Origin: Halorussus sp. MSC15.2 | Lineage (GTDB): Archaea > Halobacteriota > Halobacteria > Halobacteriales > Haladaptataceae | Length of the DNA: 64,000 nt | Assembly: GCF_010747475.1 (NCBI RefSeq) | Contig: NZ_VSLZ01000010.1 | Span: forward strand, 21,157-85,156 | Reading direction: 5' to 3' | In this document: positions 37,369 to 45,495 of the stretch, piece by piece | Layout: the number at the start of each line of letters is the position of its first letter | Numbering within the stretch: position 1 is the stretch's first letter | Notes under the pieces: generated by a model | Told to the model about the DNA's origin: nothing | Database searches by the model: none | The model's input: the letters and a program-made list of their open reading frames with translations, nothing else | Translations under genes and position numbers: made by a program

Positions 37369-38225
37369 GTCCGTTCAGTGGGCGTGAGGCGATCACCGAA
37401 TTCCTCCAAGATGTAGATGACCAGCTTGACCAGAGCGTTGAGGTCTATCTCGTCGGTGGAAGCGCAATGACTGCACACCAGCTGAAGGATCAGACAAAAG
37501 ACATCGACCTCGTGCTCGGCGTTTCTGAAGAATTCGAGCTCGTTCGAAATGCGCTCCTTGATATCGGATTTGTCGTCGAGAACGAGCCGACCTCGGAGTT
37601 CGAGGGTGTTGGACGGACATTAGAGTTGGCTGGTGAGACAGGAGTTCAGGTGGATTTGTTCGAGGAGCAAATCGTCGGGAAGCTTCGGCTCTCAACGGAG
37701 ATGTGCGAACGCGCAGAGCGAATATACGGAGGAGAGTCAGTTGCTGGTTTCACGCTCTCAAAAGAGGATATGTTCCTCCTGAAAGGCGTCGCAGGTCGTG
37801 GATACGACCCCGAAGATATGCTCGCACTTGTGCGGTCTGGCCTGCAGTTTAGTGTCGTCGGAGAAGAGCTTGAGGCACAACTCCCGGTCAATACAGGGAC
37901 TGTCGAGGCTCACCAACTATACAGCTACTCTCATCCCCTTATGACGTTTGAGCAGACAATTACGCGATTCGATGGGCTTCCCTCGGGATTCACCGACCGA
38001 GTCGAAGCACTCGCAGACCGTGCCTTCACCGAGCGGACCGTCATCGAACATCTCCAAACGGGCTCTCTGGAAATCGAGGTTCTGTATCGGGAAGTTACAG
38101 ACAACGACGACTCCATTGACCGGCCAGAAACTGTCCGGAAGGCAGTCACCACTCTTGCTGAAAAGGGGATTGTCGAGCGGGATGGAGTGGACGTCTCGCT
38201 AGCCGAGGAGATCTCGCTTCCATAA
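37365..38225 (+). CDS. DUF6036-like nucleotidyltransferase (toxin-like)
   Basis: 286 residues. The active-site block VYLVGGSAMTAHQLKDQTKD followed by IDLVLG gives the GG(S)xx and DxD-like signature of the nucleotidyltransferase fold. The family pattern VQVDLFEEQIVGKLRL and FTLSKEDMFLLKGVAGRGYD follows. The C-terminal 90 residues look like a winged-helix dimer region. It is translated coupled to the HTH gene. A truncated copy sits at 21479-22015. It probably modifies RNA or another substrate as a toxin (inference from family context). Confidence 0.75.
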   Translation: MSPFSGREAITEFLQDVDDQLDQSVEVYLVGGSAMTAHQLKDQTKDIDLVLGVSEEFELVRNALLDIGFVVENEPTSEFEGVGRTLELAGETGVQVDLFEEQIVGKLRLSTEMCERAERIYGGESVAGFTLSKEDMFLLKGVAGRGYDPEDMLALVRSGLQFSVVGEELEAQLPVNTGTVEAHQLYSYSHPLMTFEQTITRFDGLPSGFTDRVEALADRAFTERTVIEHLQTGSLEIEVLYREVTDNDDSIDRPETVRKAVTTLAEKGIVERDGVDVSLAEEISLP

Positions 38226-38253
38226 ACGCTAGGCCAGAAGCGACCGCGATGAG

Positions 38254-38280
38254 TTTTTCACCCCCTGAGGGGTGCGGGGG
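38254..38280 (+). promoter_or_regulatory. T-tract plus hairpin before the DUF6166-like gene
   Basis: TTTTTCA then CCCCC (38261-38265) pairs with GGGGG (38276-38280) around TGAGGGGTGC. Ends 27 bases before ATG 38308. Confidence 0.6.
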
Positions 38281-38307
38281 ACTCGAAATAGTCCCTCGAA
38301 TCGAACC

Positions 38308-38709
38308 ATGAGTGGAACAACCGACTCGCAATCACTCGAACAGACACGGCCAAACCAGAAACAGGATATCGTCTACGTCGGCTACCGGCGGCGTGGACGC
38401 GCTGTTGTGGAAAAACAACCCGGTCAAGAGCGGGTGACACCAGAGCCGAGTCTCGAACTGGCGAACCACAGTCCCTCGGGCTTCAGTTGGGGATACGGTG
38501 GGAGTGGCCCGTCGCAACTTGCGCTTGCGCTTCTGCTGGACTACACCGGCGATGAAGACGTTGCGCTAGCCCACTACACCGCGTTCAAAAACCGGGTCGT
38601 GAGCCAGTCAGACTGCTCTCATCCTGAAGGGTACTGGCGACTCACCGGCACCGACATCGAAAACGCCCTTCATAAACTGTCCGACGACGCAGTCGCACCG
38701 TCTAACTGA
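38308..38709 (+). CDS. DUF6166-like protein
   Basis: 133 residues from ATG 38308, after the hairpin element. The block HSPSGFSWGYGGSGPSQLAL followed by ALLLDYTGDEDVALAHYTAF and a closing W-x-LT is the DUF6166 signature (GFeWGYgGSGPaqLAL). DUF6166 proteins are short, widespread on mobile elements and of unknown function. Intact length. It is followed after 23 bases by the broken DUF7389-like gene. Confidence 0.8.
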   Translation: MSGTTDSQSLEQTRPNQKQDIVYVGYRRRGRAVVEKQPGQERVTPEPSLELANHSPSGFSWGYGGSGPSQLALALLLDYTGDEDVALAHYTAFKNRVVSQSDCSHPEGYWRLTGTDIENALHKLSDDAVAPSN

Positions 38710-38732
38710 ACATCAAGTAGTGCAATCCCACC

Positions 38733-39002
38733 ATGTCAGAACACAACTCACCGTCTCGTGCAAGCAACGAATCGAAAGTAACCAATGACGAATCGTCACC
38801 GACGGAGTACGTCGAGCGGAGCGACGTCGGTATTTCGCTCACCGTGAAACTCAAGCGGGGAACCGGGACGCGGGATGAAGACCAGATTAAGGCAAAGGTC
38901 AAATAGAAAACACTTGACGACGCCCGTGACGATATGGACGCACTTCGAGCGTACATTCGAGACCTCGCCGAGGAAACTCGTCAGATTCAACCAGCAGAGT
39001 GA
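38733..39002 (+). pseudogene. DUF7389-like small protein with an in-frame amber codon
   Basis: The frame from ATG 38733 reads YVERSDVGISLTVKLKRGTG and RDEDQIKAKVK, then TAG at 38904-38906, then KTLDDARDDMDALRAYIRDL to TGA 39000-39002, 89 codons in all. The composition is continuous across the TAG, and in homologues as I recall the sequence runs on (KAKTLDDARD). A nonsense mutation splits the gene; the first 57 residues could still be made. Haloarchaea are not known to read TAG as an amino acid. Confidence 0.6.
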
Positions 39003-39101
39003 GATAGACCGAGGCGTCCTATTGCTACCTTGTAACCCCTACAAATTTACAAAGAACACGGCGATTGCTGATTCTCCGAAATTTATCGGTTAGTGGTTAT
39101 T

Positions 39102-40808
39102 TCAGGATTCATCTTCATCCGTCGTTTCGTTGATTTGAAGCTCAACGAGTTGGCCGGGTGGGAGGTCAGTCTCGCCTAAGACCTGCAAGAACGTCTGCCC
39201 ATCCTCACTCAATACTCGTACTGTCACAGTCTCGGTCGCGTCCTCGGCGTCGAACTTCGACTCGATAGCGTCCAACCGAGTCAACACCGTCGATTCGAAC
39301 GAATCCGTCTCCGGGTCCGACGAACTCGCCGCCGCTGGGTCGTCGCGTACGTCTTCAGTCGTTGCGGGGTGTGACTGTCGATTTTCAGTCGAAGCAGACG
39401 GGCCAATAGTTCGACCATCGTGGTCAGTCTCAATCGATTGAGTACAGAATTGGTCTCGAAATTCGTCAACGGCCACGCCTTCCGTCGCTACATCGATCGG
39501 CGTTCTCTCGGGAACTGGGAAATTCTCTCGGGTGGCAACAGGTTTGTCGCCAAGTGCCTGCCATTGTTGCATCCGAATCTTTTGGACGACTCTCTCGGTG
39601 AGCCAGCCCGGAGCAACCCATTCCCCCGACTCGTAGAGAGTATGCTCGTGAGCGTCGTTGGTGCCCCATGTGAAACACTCGTCGTAGCGCTTCTGGAACC
39701 GATTCAACTCCCCACCCGTCGCGTGCTTAATGACGATATGCTGTGGCGCTAGCTCCGCGACGGTCTCGTCGAGCGTCTCGGGCATCGGATGGTTGACGAC
39801 TTCGAATGCGTGGGTGGTACACGACCCGCCGGAAGCAGGCTCAGCCCCGCCCGTCGTAAGTTGGACGAACACCGCAGAGGGGTCGTCCTCGATAGCCCCG
39901 AACAATCGCTTGGCACTCCCTCGAACAGGCTCGTCAGGACCACAAATCGTGATGACGCCCAAGTCCAGTACCTCCGACGGCTCAGAGAAAACCCGCTGTG
40001 ATTCGACATTCGGCGTATCGAAGCTGAGGTCGTCCCAGAGTTTCGCGGTTTGACCAACGAGTCGAATCGGAAGTGTCCGGTCAAGCTCGTCGGCGAGGTG
40101 GCCGAGGAGCGTCGCGTAGTGAACGCCAGTTAGCGCGCTCGTTGCAACGACGACAGACGACCCTGCGAACCCGCGTTCGAGAATCGTTCGCAACGAATCG
40201 TTGAGGTGAGTCGTGTACTCGTCGGTCGTCGCAACGTTCATCAGGACGGCATCAATATCGACCGGCAAGGCCGTCTCCAGTCCGGGAAACCCCGCGCAGG
40301 GTCGAGTGGTGAAGTCGCCCGTTGCGAGGAGATACTGCATCTCGTCGTCGAATGTTGAGTTGGCACTCGCCTCGTCGTGGAACCGAATGACGAACCCAAC
40401 GGCACCGGGTGTGTGCCCGACTGGAATTGGACGGACTTCGAGATTTGGTAGGATAGCGGTCCAGTCCTCGATTGGTTCGAGCGCGTCGAGTGCGTCCGAG
40501 ACAGCTCCGAGGTCGTTGTGTTTCTGGGCTTCGGGGAGTGCGCGCTCGACAATCGTCGCTGTTGCGGGCGCAGTATAGATCGGAGCGTTGTGACGAACGT
40601 TGTCGCCAAGCGTTCGATAGTGGTCGATATGGCCGTGCGTGAGCAGTATCGCGTTAAGATATTCGTCATCAGCAGGTAATTCGTCTACATCGACACCTTC
40701 TCCAGCATCGATGAGGATGCACGCAGTCGTCCCGTCATTCGTGTGAAATCGCAAGAGGGTAGACTCATTGCCAGCGTAGACATTCGCATTCTGGTACGAG
40801 ACATCCAT
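39102..40808 (-). CDS. Metallo-beta-lactamase/beta-CASP-like nuclease-type protein
   Basis: 568 residues. The N-terminal domain has the zinc motif ILLTHGHIDHYR (about 55-66), later VGHTPGAVGFVIR and LLATGDFTTRP, so a full binuclear site. The middle resembles the beta-CASP inserted cap of RNase J/CPSF-type nucleases but lacks a clear KR/GG signature. A long acidic linker follows, then a C-terminal beta domain (TVTVRVLSEDGQTFLQVLGE) preceded by a short helix. It is much larger than ordinary MBL hydrolases. It stands alone on - between + strand genes. Nuclease activity is plausible, not shown. Confidence 0.7.
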   Translation of the reverse strand: MDVSYQNANVYAGNESTLLRFHTNDGTTACILIDAGEGVDVDELPADDEYLNAILLTHGHIDHYRTLGDNVRHNAPIYTAPATATIVERALPEAQKHNDLGAVSDALDALEPIEDWTAILPNLEVRPIPVGHTPGAVGFVIRFHDEASANSTFDDEMQYLLATGDFTTRPCAGFPGLETALPVDIDAVLMNVATTDEYTTHLNDSLRTILERGFAGSSVVVATSALTGVHYATLLGHLADELDRTLPIRLVGQTAKLWDDLSFDTPNVESQRVFSEPSEVLDLGVITICGPDEPVRGSAKRLFGAIEDDPSAVFVQLTTGGAEPASGGSCTTHAFEVVNHPMPETLDETVAELAPQHIVIKHATGGELNRFQKRYDECFTWGTNDAHEHTLYESGEWVAPGWLTERVVQKIRMQQWQALGDKPVATRENFPVPERTPIDVATEGVAVDEFRDQFCTQSIETDHDGRTIGPSASTENRQSHPATTEDVRDDPAAASSSDPETDSFESTVLTRLDAIESKFDAEDATETVTVRVLSEDGQTFLQVLGETDLPPGQLVELQINETTDEDES

Positions 40809-40969
40809 CTATTTACAAGTATGGTAGGACCACCCGTACTTGAAAACCCAACAAAGAGTTCCTCCACTACGAGAATACTCTGTTTCGTCCCCCGAAATAG
40901 AGCCCCAGCATCGAAACTCGCGGAGGTCGCGCAGAAGTGAATCGGATTGAGACCGGCGATTACGATGTG

Positions 40970-40996
40970 TTTTTCGACCCCAGAAAGGGTGCGGGG
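40970..40996 (+). promoter_or_regulatory. T-tract plus hairpin before the 41020 gene
   Basis: TTTTTCG then CCCC (40978-40981) pairs with GGGG (40993-40996) around AGAAAGGGTGC. Ends 23 bases before ATG 41020. Confidence 0.55.
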
Positions 40997-41019
40997 ATAG
41001 GATTCCCTGCCCGAGAAAC

Positions 41020-41400
41020 ATGGCAACACTCCAAGCAGCAACAACGTCGAACGGCGTCACCGTCATCGATGTACAGGCAGTTCGAGAACTCTGCGAATCA
41101 TACTGTTTCGGAACGCTCGACTGGGAGGTTGACGACAACGACCGACTCTCGATTTGGGGCTACGACGCATTCGAGGTCTACGGGCGTCGAGAAAACGGCC
41201 TGCCCGACTACGAAGCAGGACAGCGGACCCACGAGTTCCTTCGAGCACTCGCAACGTATGTCGAGGAGGACGACGAACTCGATATTCAGACGGCCGGATT
41301 CACCAAGTGTCGATTCCCGGTGCTCGCCTCTCGATACGTCGTCCGGCATGGCGACGTCCTGCGAGCAGACCTTCGGACTCTTGAGCCAATTGAGGATTGA
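41020..41400 (+). CDS. Small acidic protein, unrecognised
   Basis: 126 residues from ATG 41020 behind a hairpin element. Mixed alpha/beta, acidic (WEVDDNDRLSIWGYDAFEVY, ATYVEEDDELDIQTAGFTKC). No motif that I recognise. Part of the chain of short plasmid genes that each carry their own leader element. Confidence 0.55.
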   Translation: MATLQAATTSNGVTVIDVQAVRELCESYCFGTLDWEVDDNDRLSIWGYDAFEVYGRRENGLPDYEAGQRTHEFLRALATYVEEDDELDIQTAGFTKCRFPVLASRYVVRHGDVLRADLRTLEPIED

Positions 41401-41507
41401 ATGGTGGCGCGTCCTATCAAAACGGATGCTGTCGCTGAACCCGGTTGCGGGGTGTATCAGAGAAGGTATTTGTCGCTTCGATGGACGAGTTAGAGCCGGT
41501 CGGTTAG

Positions 41508-41535
41508 TTTTTCTGCCCCTGACGGGTGCGGGGCA
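41508..41535 (+). promoter_or_regulatory. T-tract plus hairpin before the SWIM gene
   Basis: TTTTTC then TGCCCC (41514-41519) pairs with GGGGCA (41530-41535) around TGACGGGTGC. Ends 28 bases before ATG 41564. Confidence 0.6.
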
Positions 41536-41563
41536 CTCGACTTCTCGATGCCTCACGACCACA

Positions 41564-42016
41564 ATGACGACACCACTTGCAAGACTCAAGACGACGAGTA
41601 GAGTCAGGAAACGTGCCCAATACGAAGCCTTCGAGTTCGAACTTCGAGATGGCGATATCCGCGTTCGGAACGGGAGCTACGCCGACCCGGAGAATCACGA
41701 GTACACCGTCCGAATCGAGGACGACCTGCCGACGGCGTGTACGTGCCCGGCAGACGCAAAATACAGCGGGGCGTGCAAACACCGTGTTGCAGTTGCGCTC
41801 CGCCAACCCATTCTCGACGCCGTCCGCCACCATCAACTTCTCGCCGACGGTGGCGAGACTGTCCAGCCCTCAAACCAATCGCGCGACCACGAGAAGAACT
41901 CCGAAGAAGTAGCAGAAGCAGAGACAGACGAACTGGATTGCGACTGTGCGGACCTCTCCAGCGATTTTCCGTGTTGGGAGTGCTACCGAACTGGCCGACG
42001 TGATCTCCCCGAATAG
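41564..42016 (+). CDS. SWIM zinc-finger protein
   Basis: 150 residues from ATG 41564. The SWIM motif CTCPADAKYSGACKH (CxC...CxH) follows a short N-terminal strand region (YEAFEFELRDGDIRVRNGSY), and the tail carries CDCADLSSDFPCWEC, a second cysteine cluster. SWIM domains bind DNA or proteins; small haloarchaeal copies are common on plasmids. The upstream frame from 40937 is not part of it, because the hairpin and stop context mark a new start. Confidence 0.7.
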   Translation: MTTPLARLKTTSRVRKRAQYEAFEFELRDGDIRVRNGSYADPENHEYTVRIEDDLPTACTCPADAKYSGACKHRVAVALRQPILDAVRHHQLLADGGETVQPSNQSRDHEKNSEEVAEAETDELDCDCADLSSDFPCWECYRTGRRDLPE

Positions 42017-42094
42017 CATGCCTCACGTTGAGACGACCTCGCTCCGTTCTGCCACGCTGTATCGAAGTACAATCAACAGCAGATTCCGAACTCT

Positions 42095-42532
42095 ATGACT
42101 TCCCCCGAAAACACCAATGACGACGCTTCGCTCGCACGACTAACCATCACAGTTACGAACGCCAACCTTCCAGAGGACGAAGCCGAACAACAGGCACTCT
42201 GTGAGTCACTCGAAACGGCCGTCGGCAGCGTCCTCAACGAGACGCTCGGCGACGCCACGGCAGACATTGAAGCGATGCTCGGGCATACGTACACCTTGGT
42301 CAGTCCCATCTGTCCAGTGTGCGATAGGGCGCTCACGCTCAACGGCATCCATCTCGGTGAGGGTGCAGGTGCGTACGCGGTCGCACGGTGTTCAGCCGAC
42401 TGTGGCTGGACCGGTGGCGGCGTGTTCAAACTCGTTGATCTCGATAGAAGCGTCGGCGATAACTACGAAAGCGAGGTCCTCACTGGTGGGATTCGACCGG
42501 AGCGCCAGCGGTACACCGACCGCGACTGCTAG
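42095..42532 (+). CDS. Zinc-ribbon protein, unrecognised
   Basis: 145 residues. The N-terminal 70 residues are acidic and helical (LPEDEAEQQALCESLETAV). A zinc ribbon follows (ICPVCDRALTLNG and ARCSADCGWTGGG), then a short tail (PERQRYTDRDC). It has no hairpin element of its own within 60 bases, unlike its neighbours. Function unknown. Confidence 0.55.
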   Translation: MTSPENTNDDASLARLTITVTNANLPEDEAEQQALCESLETAVGSVLNETLGDATADIEAMLGHTYTLVSPICPVCDRALTLNGIHLGEGAGAYAVARCSADCGWTGGGVFKLVDLDRSVGDNYESEVLTGGIRPERQRYTDRDC

Positions 42533-42614
42533 TTCGGTCGCGCTCTTTCATCCGCATCTCGAAACACGTCTCATGTAGTCTTCCGGCGTAGAGTCCAAAA
42601 ATCGCTCTCGGTTG

Positions 42615-42648
42615 TTTTTTCGTCGCCTCCGACAGGAGCGGAGGCGAC
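42615..42648 (+). promoter_or_regulatory. T-tract plus GC hairpin before the 42654 gene
   Basis: TTTTTT then GTCGCCTCC (42622-42630) pairs perfectly with GGAGGCGAC (42640-42648) around GACAGGAGC. It ends five bases before the GTG start, so a ribosome must open it or enter from the right arm. Confidence 0.65.
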
Positions 42649-42653
42649 AACAA

Positions 42654-42869
42654 GTGAGCAATGTCAGAGACGGCGAATCGAATGGACTCTCACCAGAACA
42701 ACGACTTGAGCCGCGAAACATCCGGCTCATCGATCCAAGCATTGCGGCGATAGACGACATGGACACCTTCCGTGCCTGTGTCGCCTACGAAAACACCCAC
42801 CAGAATCGTATCCAAATCCTCCGACGGCTCAAACGACGTGCAGAAGAAATTCGCGCAGAGCAGGCGTAA
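42654..42869 (+). CDS. Small helical protein, GTG start
   Basis: 71 residues if begun at GTG 42654, five bases after the hairpin. The ATG at 42661 is in another frame and gives only 30 residues. The sequence NIRLIDPSIAAIDDMDTFRA and IQILRRLKRRAEEIRAEQA has a helix-rich, haloarchaeal look. The GTG makes this a low-certainty start. Role unknown. Confidence 0.5.
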   Translation: MSNVRDGESNGLSPEQRLEPRNIRLIDPSIAAIDDMDTFRACVAYENTHQNRIQILRRLKRRAEEIRAEQA

Positions 42870-42888
42870 CCCTCCGTCTCTCGGAGAG

Positions 42889-42923
42889 TTTTTTTTTCGA
42901 GCCTCTGGCGGGTGGAGGCTCGA
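42889..42923 (+). promoter_or_regulatory. T9 tract plus GC hairpin before the 42929 gene
   Basis: Nine T then TCGAGCCTC (42897-42905) pairs perfectly with GAGGCTCGA (42915-42923) around TGGCGGGTG. It ends five bases before ATG 42929. Confidence 0.65.
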
Positions 42924-42928
42924 AGAAC

Positions 42929-43227
42929 ATGAGTAATCAACCAGAAATCGAGATTCGGCACCAGACCGCGTTTGGAGACGACGGCCGACTCGAAGTCGTC
43001 GAAGAAAACATCGAACCTCCTTAGAGGACTTCGGCGCAGAGATCGACCACCGCGAGCGCGATTCTCGACTAGACCGGCCAGAGGCGGACCAGTTCGGCGT
43101 TGACGACCGTCCCGAAGTAGCGCGCTCGTCCGAGAGCGACCAGTCAACCCTGTTCGCCGATACCGCCGACGGCCAACGGACGCTCACAGGTGAGGAGGCG
43201 GCCACTCGGTGTCTTTTCGAGGGTTAA
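42929..43227 (+). pseudogene. Small acidic protein gene broken by a frameshift
   Basis: From ATG 42929 the frame reads SNQPEIEIRHQTAFGDDGRL and VVEENIE and stops at 43022. After a one-base deletion the continuation is SLEDFGAEIDHRERDSRLDR, DQFGVDDRPEVARSSESDQS, ending TAA 43225-43227. The two halves fit each other in composition. Unrecognised family; the stop falls inside the next 42-bp box. Confidence 0.5.
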
Positions 43228-43265
43228 CCAACAAGTACACTCCGCCACTCGGTCGTGTTGGTTAA
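43224..43265. promoter_or_regulatory. 42-bp box TTAACCAACA-N22-TGTTGGTTAA (copy 5)
   Basis: Perfect arms 43224-43233 and 43256-43265, spacer 22. It overlaps the stop codon of the broken gene and precedes a hairpin element and the ArdC-like gene. Confidence 0.7.
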
Positions 43266-43280
43266 GACCTGAAAGTGGAG

Positions 43281-43307
43281 TTTTTTCGCCCCCGATGGGT
43301 GCGGGGC
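43281..43307 (+). promoter_or_regulatory. T-tract plus hairpin before the ArdC-like gene
   Basis: TTTTTT then GCCCC (43288-43292) pairs with GGGGC (43303-43307) around CGATGGGTGC. Ends 37 bases before ATG 43345. Confidence 0.6.
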
Positions 43308-43344
43308 ACTTGCACTTCGTAAGTGTCAGCCGCACTTGGGATAC

Positions 43345-44271
43345 ATGTTACCGACGACAGATCCGCGGGTCACTTTCGACGAATCCGACACCCGCACCGA
43401 CGAGATGCACAGCGCGATTGAAGCGTGGATTGACGACCTCGTCGCTTTCACTGACAAGGCAAAAGCCAGTCAGCAGTTCCAAGACTGTCTTGCTGTTCAA
43501 TCCCAGTTCCACGACTACTCCCATCGGAACACGGTCCTCATCAATCTCCAGTATCCAGAGGCAACGAAGGTCGCAGGCTACAACACCTGGCGGAATGAGT
43601 TCGACCGGCACGTTCAGGAAGGCGAACAGGCCATCTGGATCTGGGCCCCGATCATCACGAAGCGGTGTCCCGAGTGCGAGAATTCGCCCAGCTATCACCA
43701 ACAAAGTGACTGTGAGTACGACGAGACGCCGCCGGAGGAGTGGTCGAAAGGGCTTGTCGGCTTCAAGCCAACGACGGTCTTCGATGTGTCTCAGACCGAT
43801 GGTGAGCCGCTTCCCGAACTGGAGACCGAGGCGACTGGCGACGCCGACGATCTCGTGCCTGCACTCAAAGATGGAACTGCTCAACTTGGCGTGACAGTTC
43901 GGATCGTCGATGCTGACGAATGGGAGCATGGCGACGCAACGGGCATCTGCAAATACCGGAGGAAGCGTGATCTCCAACCAGTCGTCGAGGCAAAAGCCCG
44001 CTCGAATCGGGCCGGTCTCGCTGTCACGCTGATTCACGAGTACGCCCACGCACTCCTCCATGCAGACATCACCGACGAGACCGAGCGGGCGAAACGCGAG
44101 GTCGAAGCAGAAGCCGTCGCATACATCGTTGGTCGGTACTGCGGGCTCGACACGAGTGGGTCGGCATTCTATCTCGCTGCATGGCAAGGCGATGACTCGG
44201 AGATAATCCAGGAGCGCCTCGGTCGAATCAGTTCGACCGCTCAGGAAATCATTGAGTCGCTTGAGGGGTAA
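43345..44271 (+). CDS. ArdC-like anti-restriction / metallopeptidase protein
   Basis: 308 residues from ATG 43345. The N-terminal domain (FHDYSHRNTVLINLQYPEAT, GYNTWRNEFDRHVQEGEQAI, WAPII) matches the ssDNA-binding ArdC N-terminal domain. The C-terminal domain carries LIHEYAHALLHADI, a zincin HExxH of the ImmA/IrrE type, with a downstream Glu (EAEAVAYIVGRYCGLDTSG). A four-cysteine zinc segment (CPECENSPSYHQQSDCEY) lies between. ArdC-type proteins protect incoming plasmid DNA from restriction, fitting the transfer genes. Both a 42-bp box and a hairpin precede it. Confidence 0.8.
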   Translation: MLPTTDPRVTFDESDTRTDEMHSAIEAWIDDLVAFTDKAKASQQFQDCLAVQSQFHDYSHRNTVLINLQYPEATKVAGYNTWRNEFDRHVQEGEQAIWIWAPIITKRCPECENSPSYHQQSDCEYDETPPEEWSKGLVGFKPTTVFDVSQTDGEPLPELETEATGDADDLVPALKDGTAQLGVTVRIVDADEWEHGDATGICKYRRKRDLQPVVEAKARSNRAGLAVTLIHEYAHALLHADITDETERAKREVEAEAVAYIVGRYCGLDTSGSAFYLAAWQGDDSEIIQERLGRISSTAQEIIESLEG

Positions 44272-44587
44272 CGCCTGGGAACTACCTCGCTCTACTCGCT
44301 CCCTTTGGTCACTCCTTACGAGAGAAGGATAGCGCCTGTCGATTCAGCTAATGGCTGTCGCCTTTTTACGTCGTTGCACAAAATTAGATAGTGTCTGAAA
44401 TGACGAAACAAGCTAACTCGCACTCTGGGCAAACTGGGTCGCGGGTTCGGAGAGTGTATTGCCGCATTCGACTAAGTAGAGACCTCGAGTTCGAGGCTCT
44501 GTAACACAGGACGAAATTGGTTTATAATGGAGTTTCGAGCAATGTTACAGCCGGTGCATTGAGTTGACGGAAATCCCTGAGACTGGT
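44272..44587. other. Gene-free stretch
   Basis: No coding frame or repeat is visible between the ArdC-like gene and the sixth box. It has no strong hairpin. A few T-rich runs could end transcription of the upstream gene. Confidence 0.3.
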
Positions 44588-44629
44588 TTAACCAACAAAG
44601 CTATGCCCTTTCCACCCCGTGTTGGTTAA
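44588..44629. promoter_or_regulatory. 42-bp box TTAACCAACA-N22-TGTTGGTTAA (copy 6)
   Basis: Perfect arms 44588-44597 and 44620-44629, spacer 22. The right arm ends 16 bases before ATG 44646, the closest to a start of all copies. A protein bound here would sit in the promoter or leader of that gene. Confidence 0.7.
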
Positions 44630-44645
44630 CATAGAGTGGGTAACC

Positions 44646-44969
44646 ATGTCCTACGAGCCACCGACACCCCCAGCTGAACTCCCCACCGACATTGTCGACA
44701 CCCTCAACGACTCCTCGCCCGAGGTCCTTCGTCACGTCGCCAGTTATGCCGAGGAACTCGCTGAACACCGTGAGCGTGAAGCTCGTCTTGCCGAGAAAGA
44801 GAACGAGGATGATATCGAAGAACAACTGGACGATCTCCCAGAGGACGTCCCATCGAAGGCGACGATTACGACCAAGGAGATTAACGGCAATCGCTACTAC
44901 TATTGGCAGTGGCGGGACGGAGACAAAATCCGTTCGCAGTACAAAGGTCCAGTTGAGTCGGAGAACTAG
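44646..44969 (+). CDS. DUF6788-like small protein
   Basis: 107 residues from ATG 44646. The N-terminal half is a Glu-rich helix pair (ELPTDIVDTLNDSSPEVLRH, EELAEHREREARLAEKENED). The C-terminal block TITTKEINGNRYYYWQWRDG with SQYKGP resembles DUF6788 (a basic strand-rich motif, YYY-x-R/Q-W..G). Such proteins are common beside plasmid and virus genes. Function unknown. The start ATG lies 16 bases from a 42-bp box. Confidence 0.65.
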   Translation: MSYEPPTPPAELPTDIVDTLNDSSPEVLRHVASYAEELAEHREREARLAEKENEDDIEEQLDDLPEDVPSKATITTKEINGNRYYYWQWRDGDKIRSQYKGPVESEN

Positions 44970-45121
44970 TCTTCGTTTTGGTTAGTAGGAATAGAATATG
45001 ATGCGTTACTGGAAATGGTATATTCCGAGAGATGAAGACCTGTCAGTATCCGACCTTAAGGTAAACAGACGTTGGTGTCCAACCGCCAGGGATGGCAATA
45101 CCGTTCGACGAGAAGACACGG

Positions 45122-45355
45122 TCAGTCCTGGTGGGTGAACAGGAGCACGTCGTCGTCCACGGTCGTCACGCAGAGATCGAGGACCTTGCTCAGTTCGAGG
45201 CTATCGTACTCTCCCTCGCAGACGACCAGATCGTCGAACGGTCGGTCGCAGGCCGGACACGAGATGCTGACCGTGTTCCGGTACGTGTTCACGGTGCCTG
45301 CCGATTCGTGGGGCGTTAGTGACGAAACGAGTTCGCTGAATTCACTCTCGTTCAT
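45122..45355 (-). CDS. DUF7385-like small zinc protein
   Basis: 77 residues. CPACDRPFDDLVVCEG gives one CxxC pair and the rest is acidic. I recall haloarchaeal proteins of this type named DUF7385 or 'flagella cluster protein'. It is downstream of cdc6 on the same strand (140 bases) and may be read through with it. Small size limits certainty. Confidence 0.5.
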   Translation of the reverse strand: MNESEFSELVSSLTPHESAGTVNTYRNTVSISCPACDRPFDDLVVCEGEYDSLELSKVLDLCVTTVDDDVLLFTHQD

Positions 45356-45495
45356 TCTGTGCCACCGCAGACGTGTAGAACCGGGATGATTCTATTGCTC
45401 AGACAGTTACTACAATACGGCTTCCCGGAATCGACTCAGAGTCGTCTACGTACGACCCCCAACAGGCGTGTGCCCTAATCCGCTAACGAAGCCGC

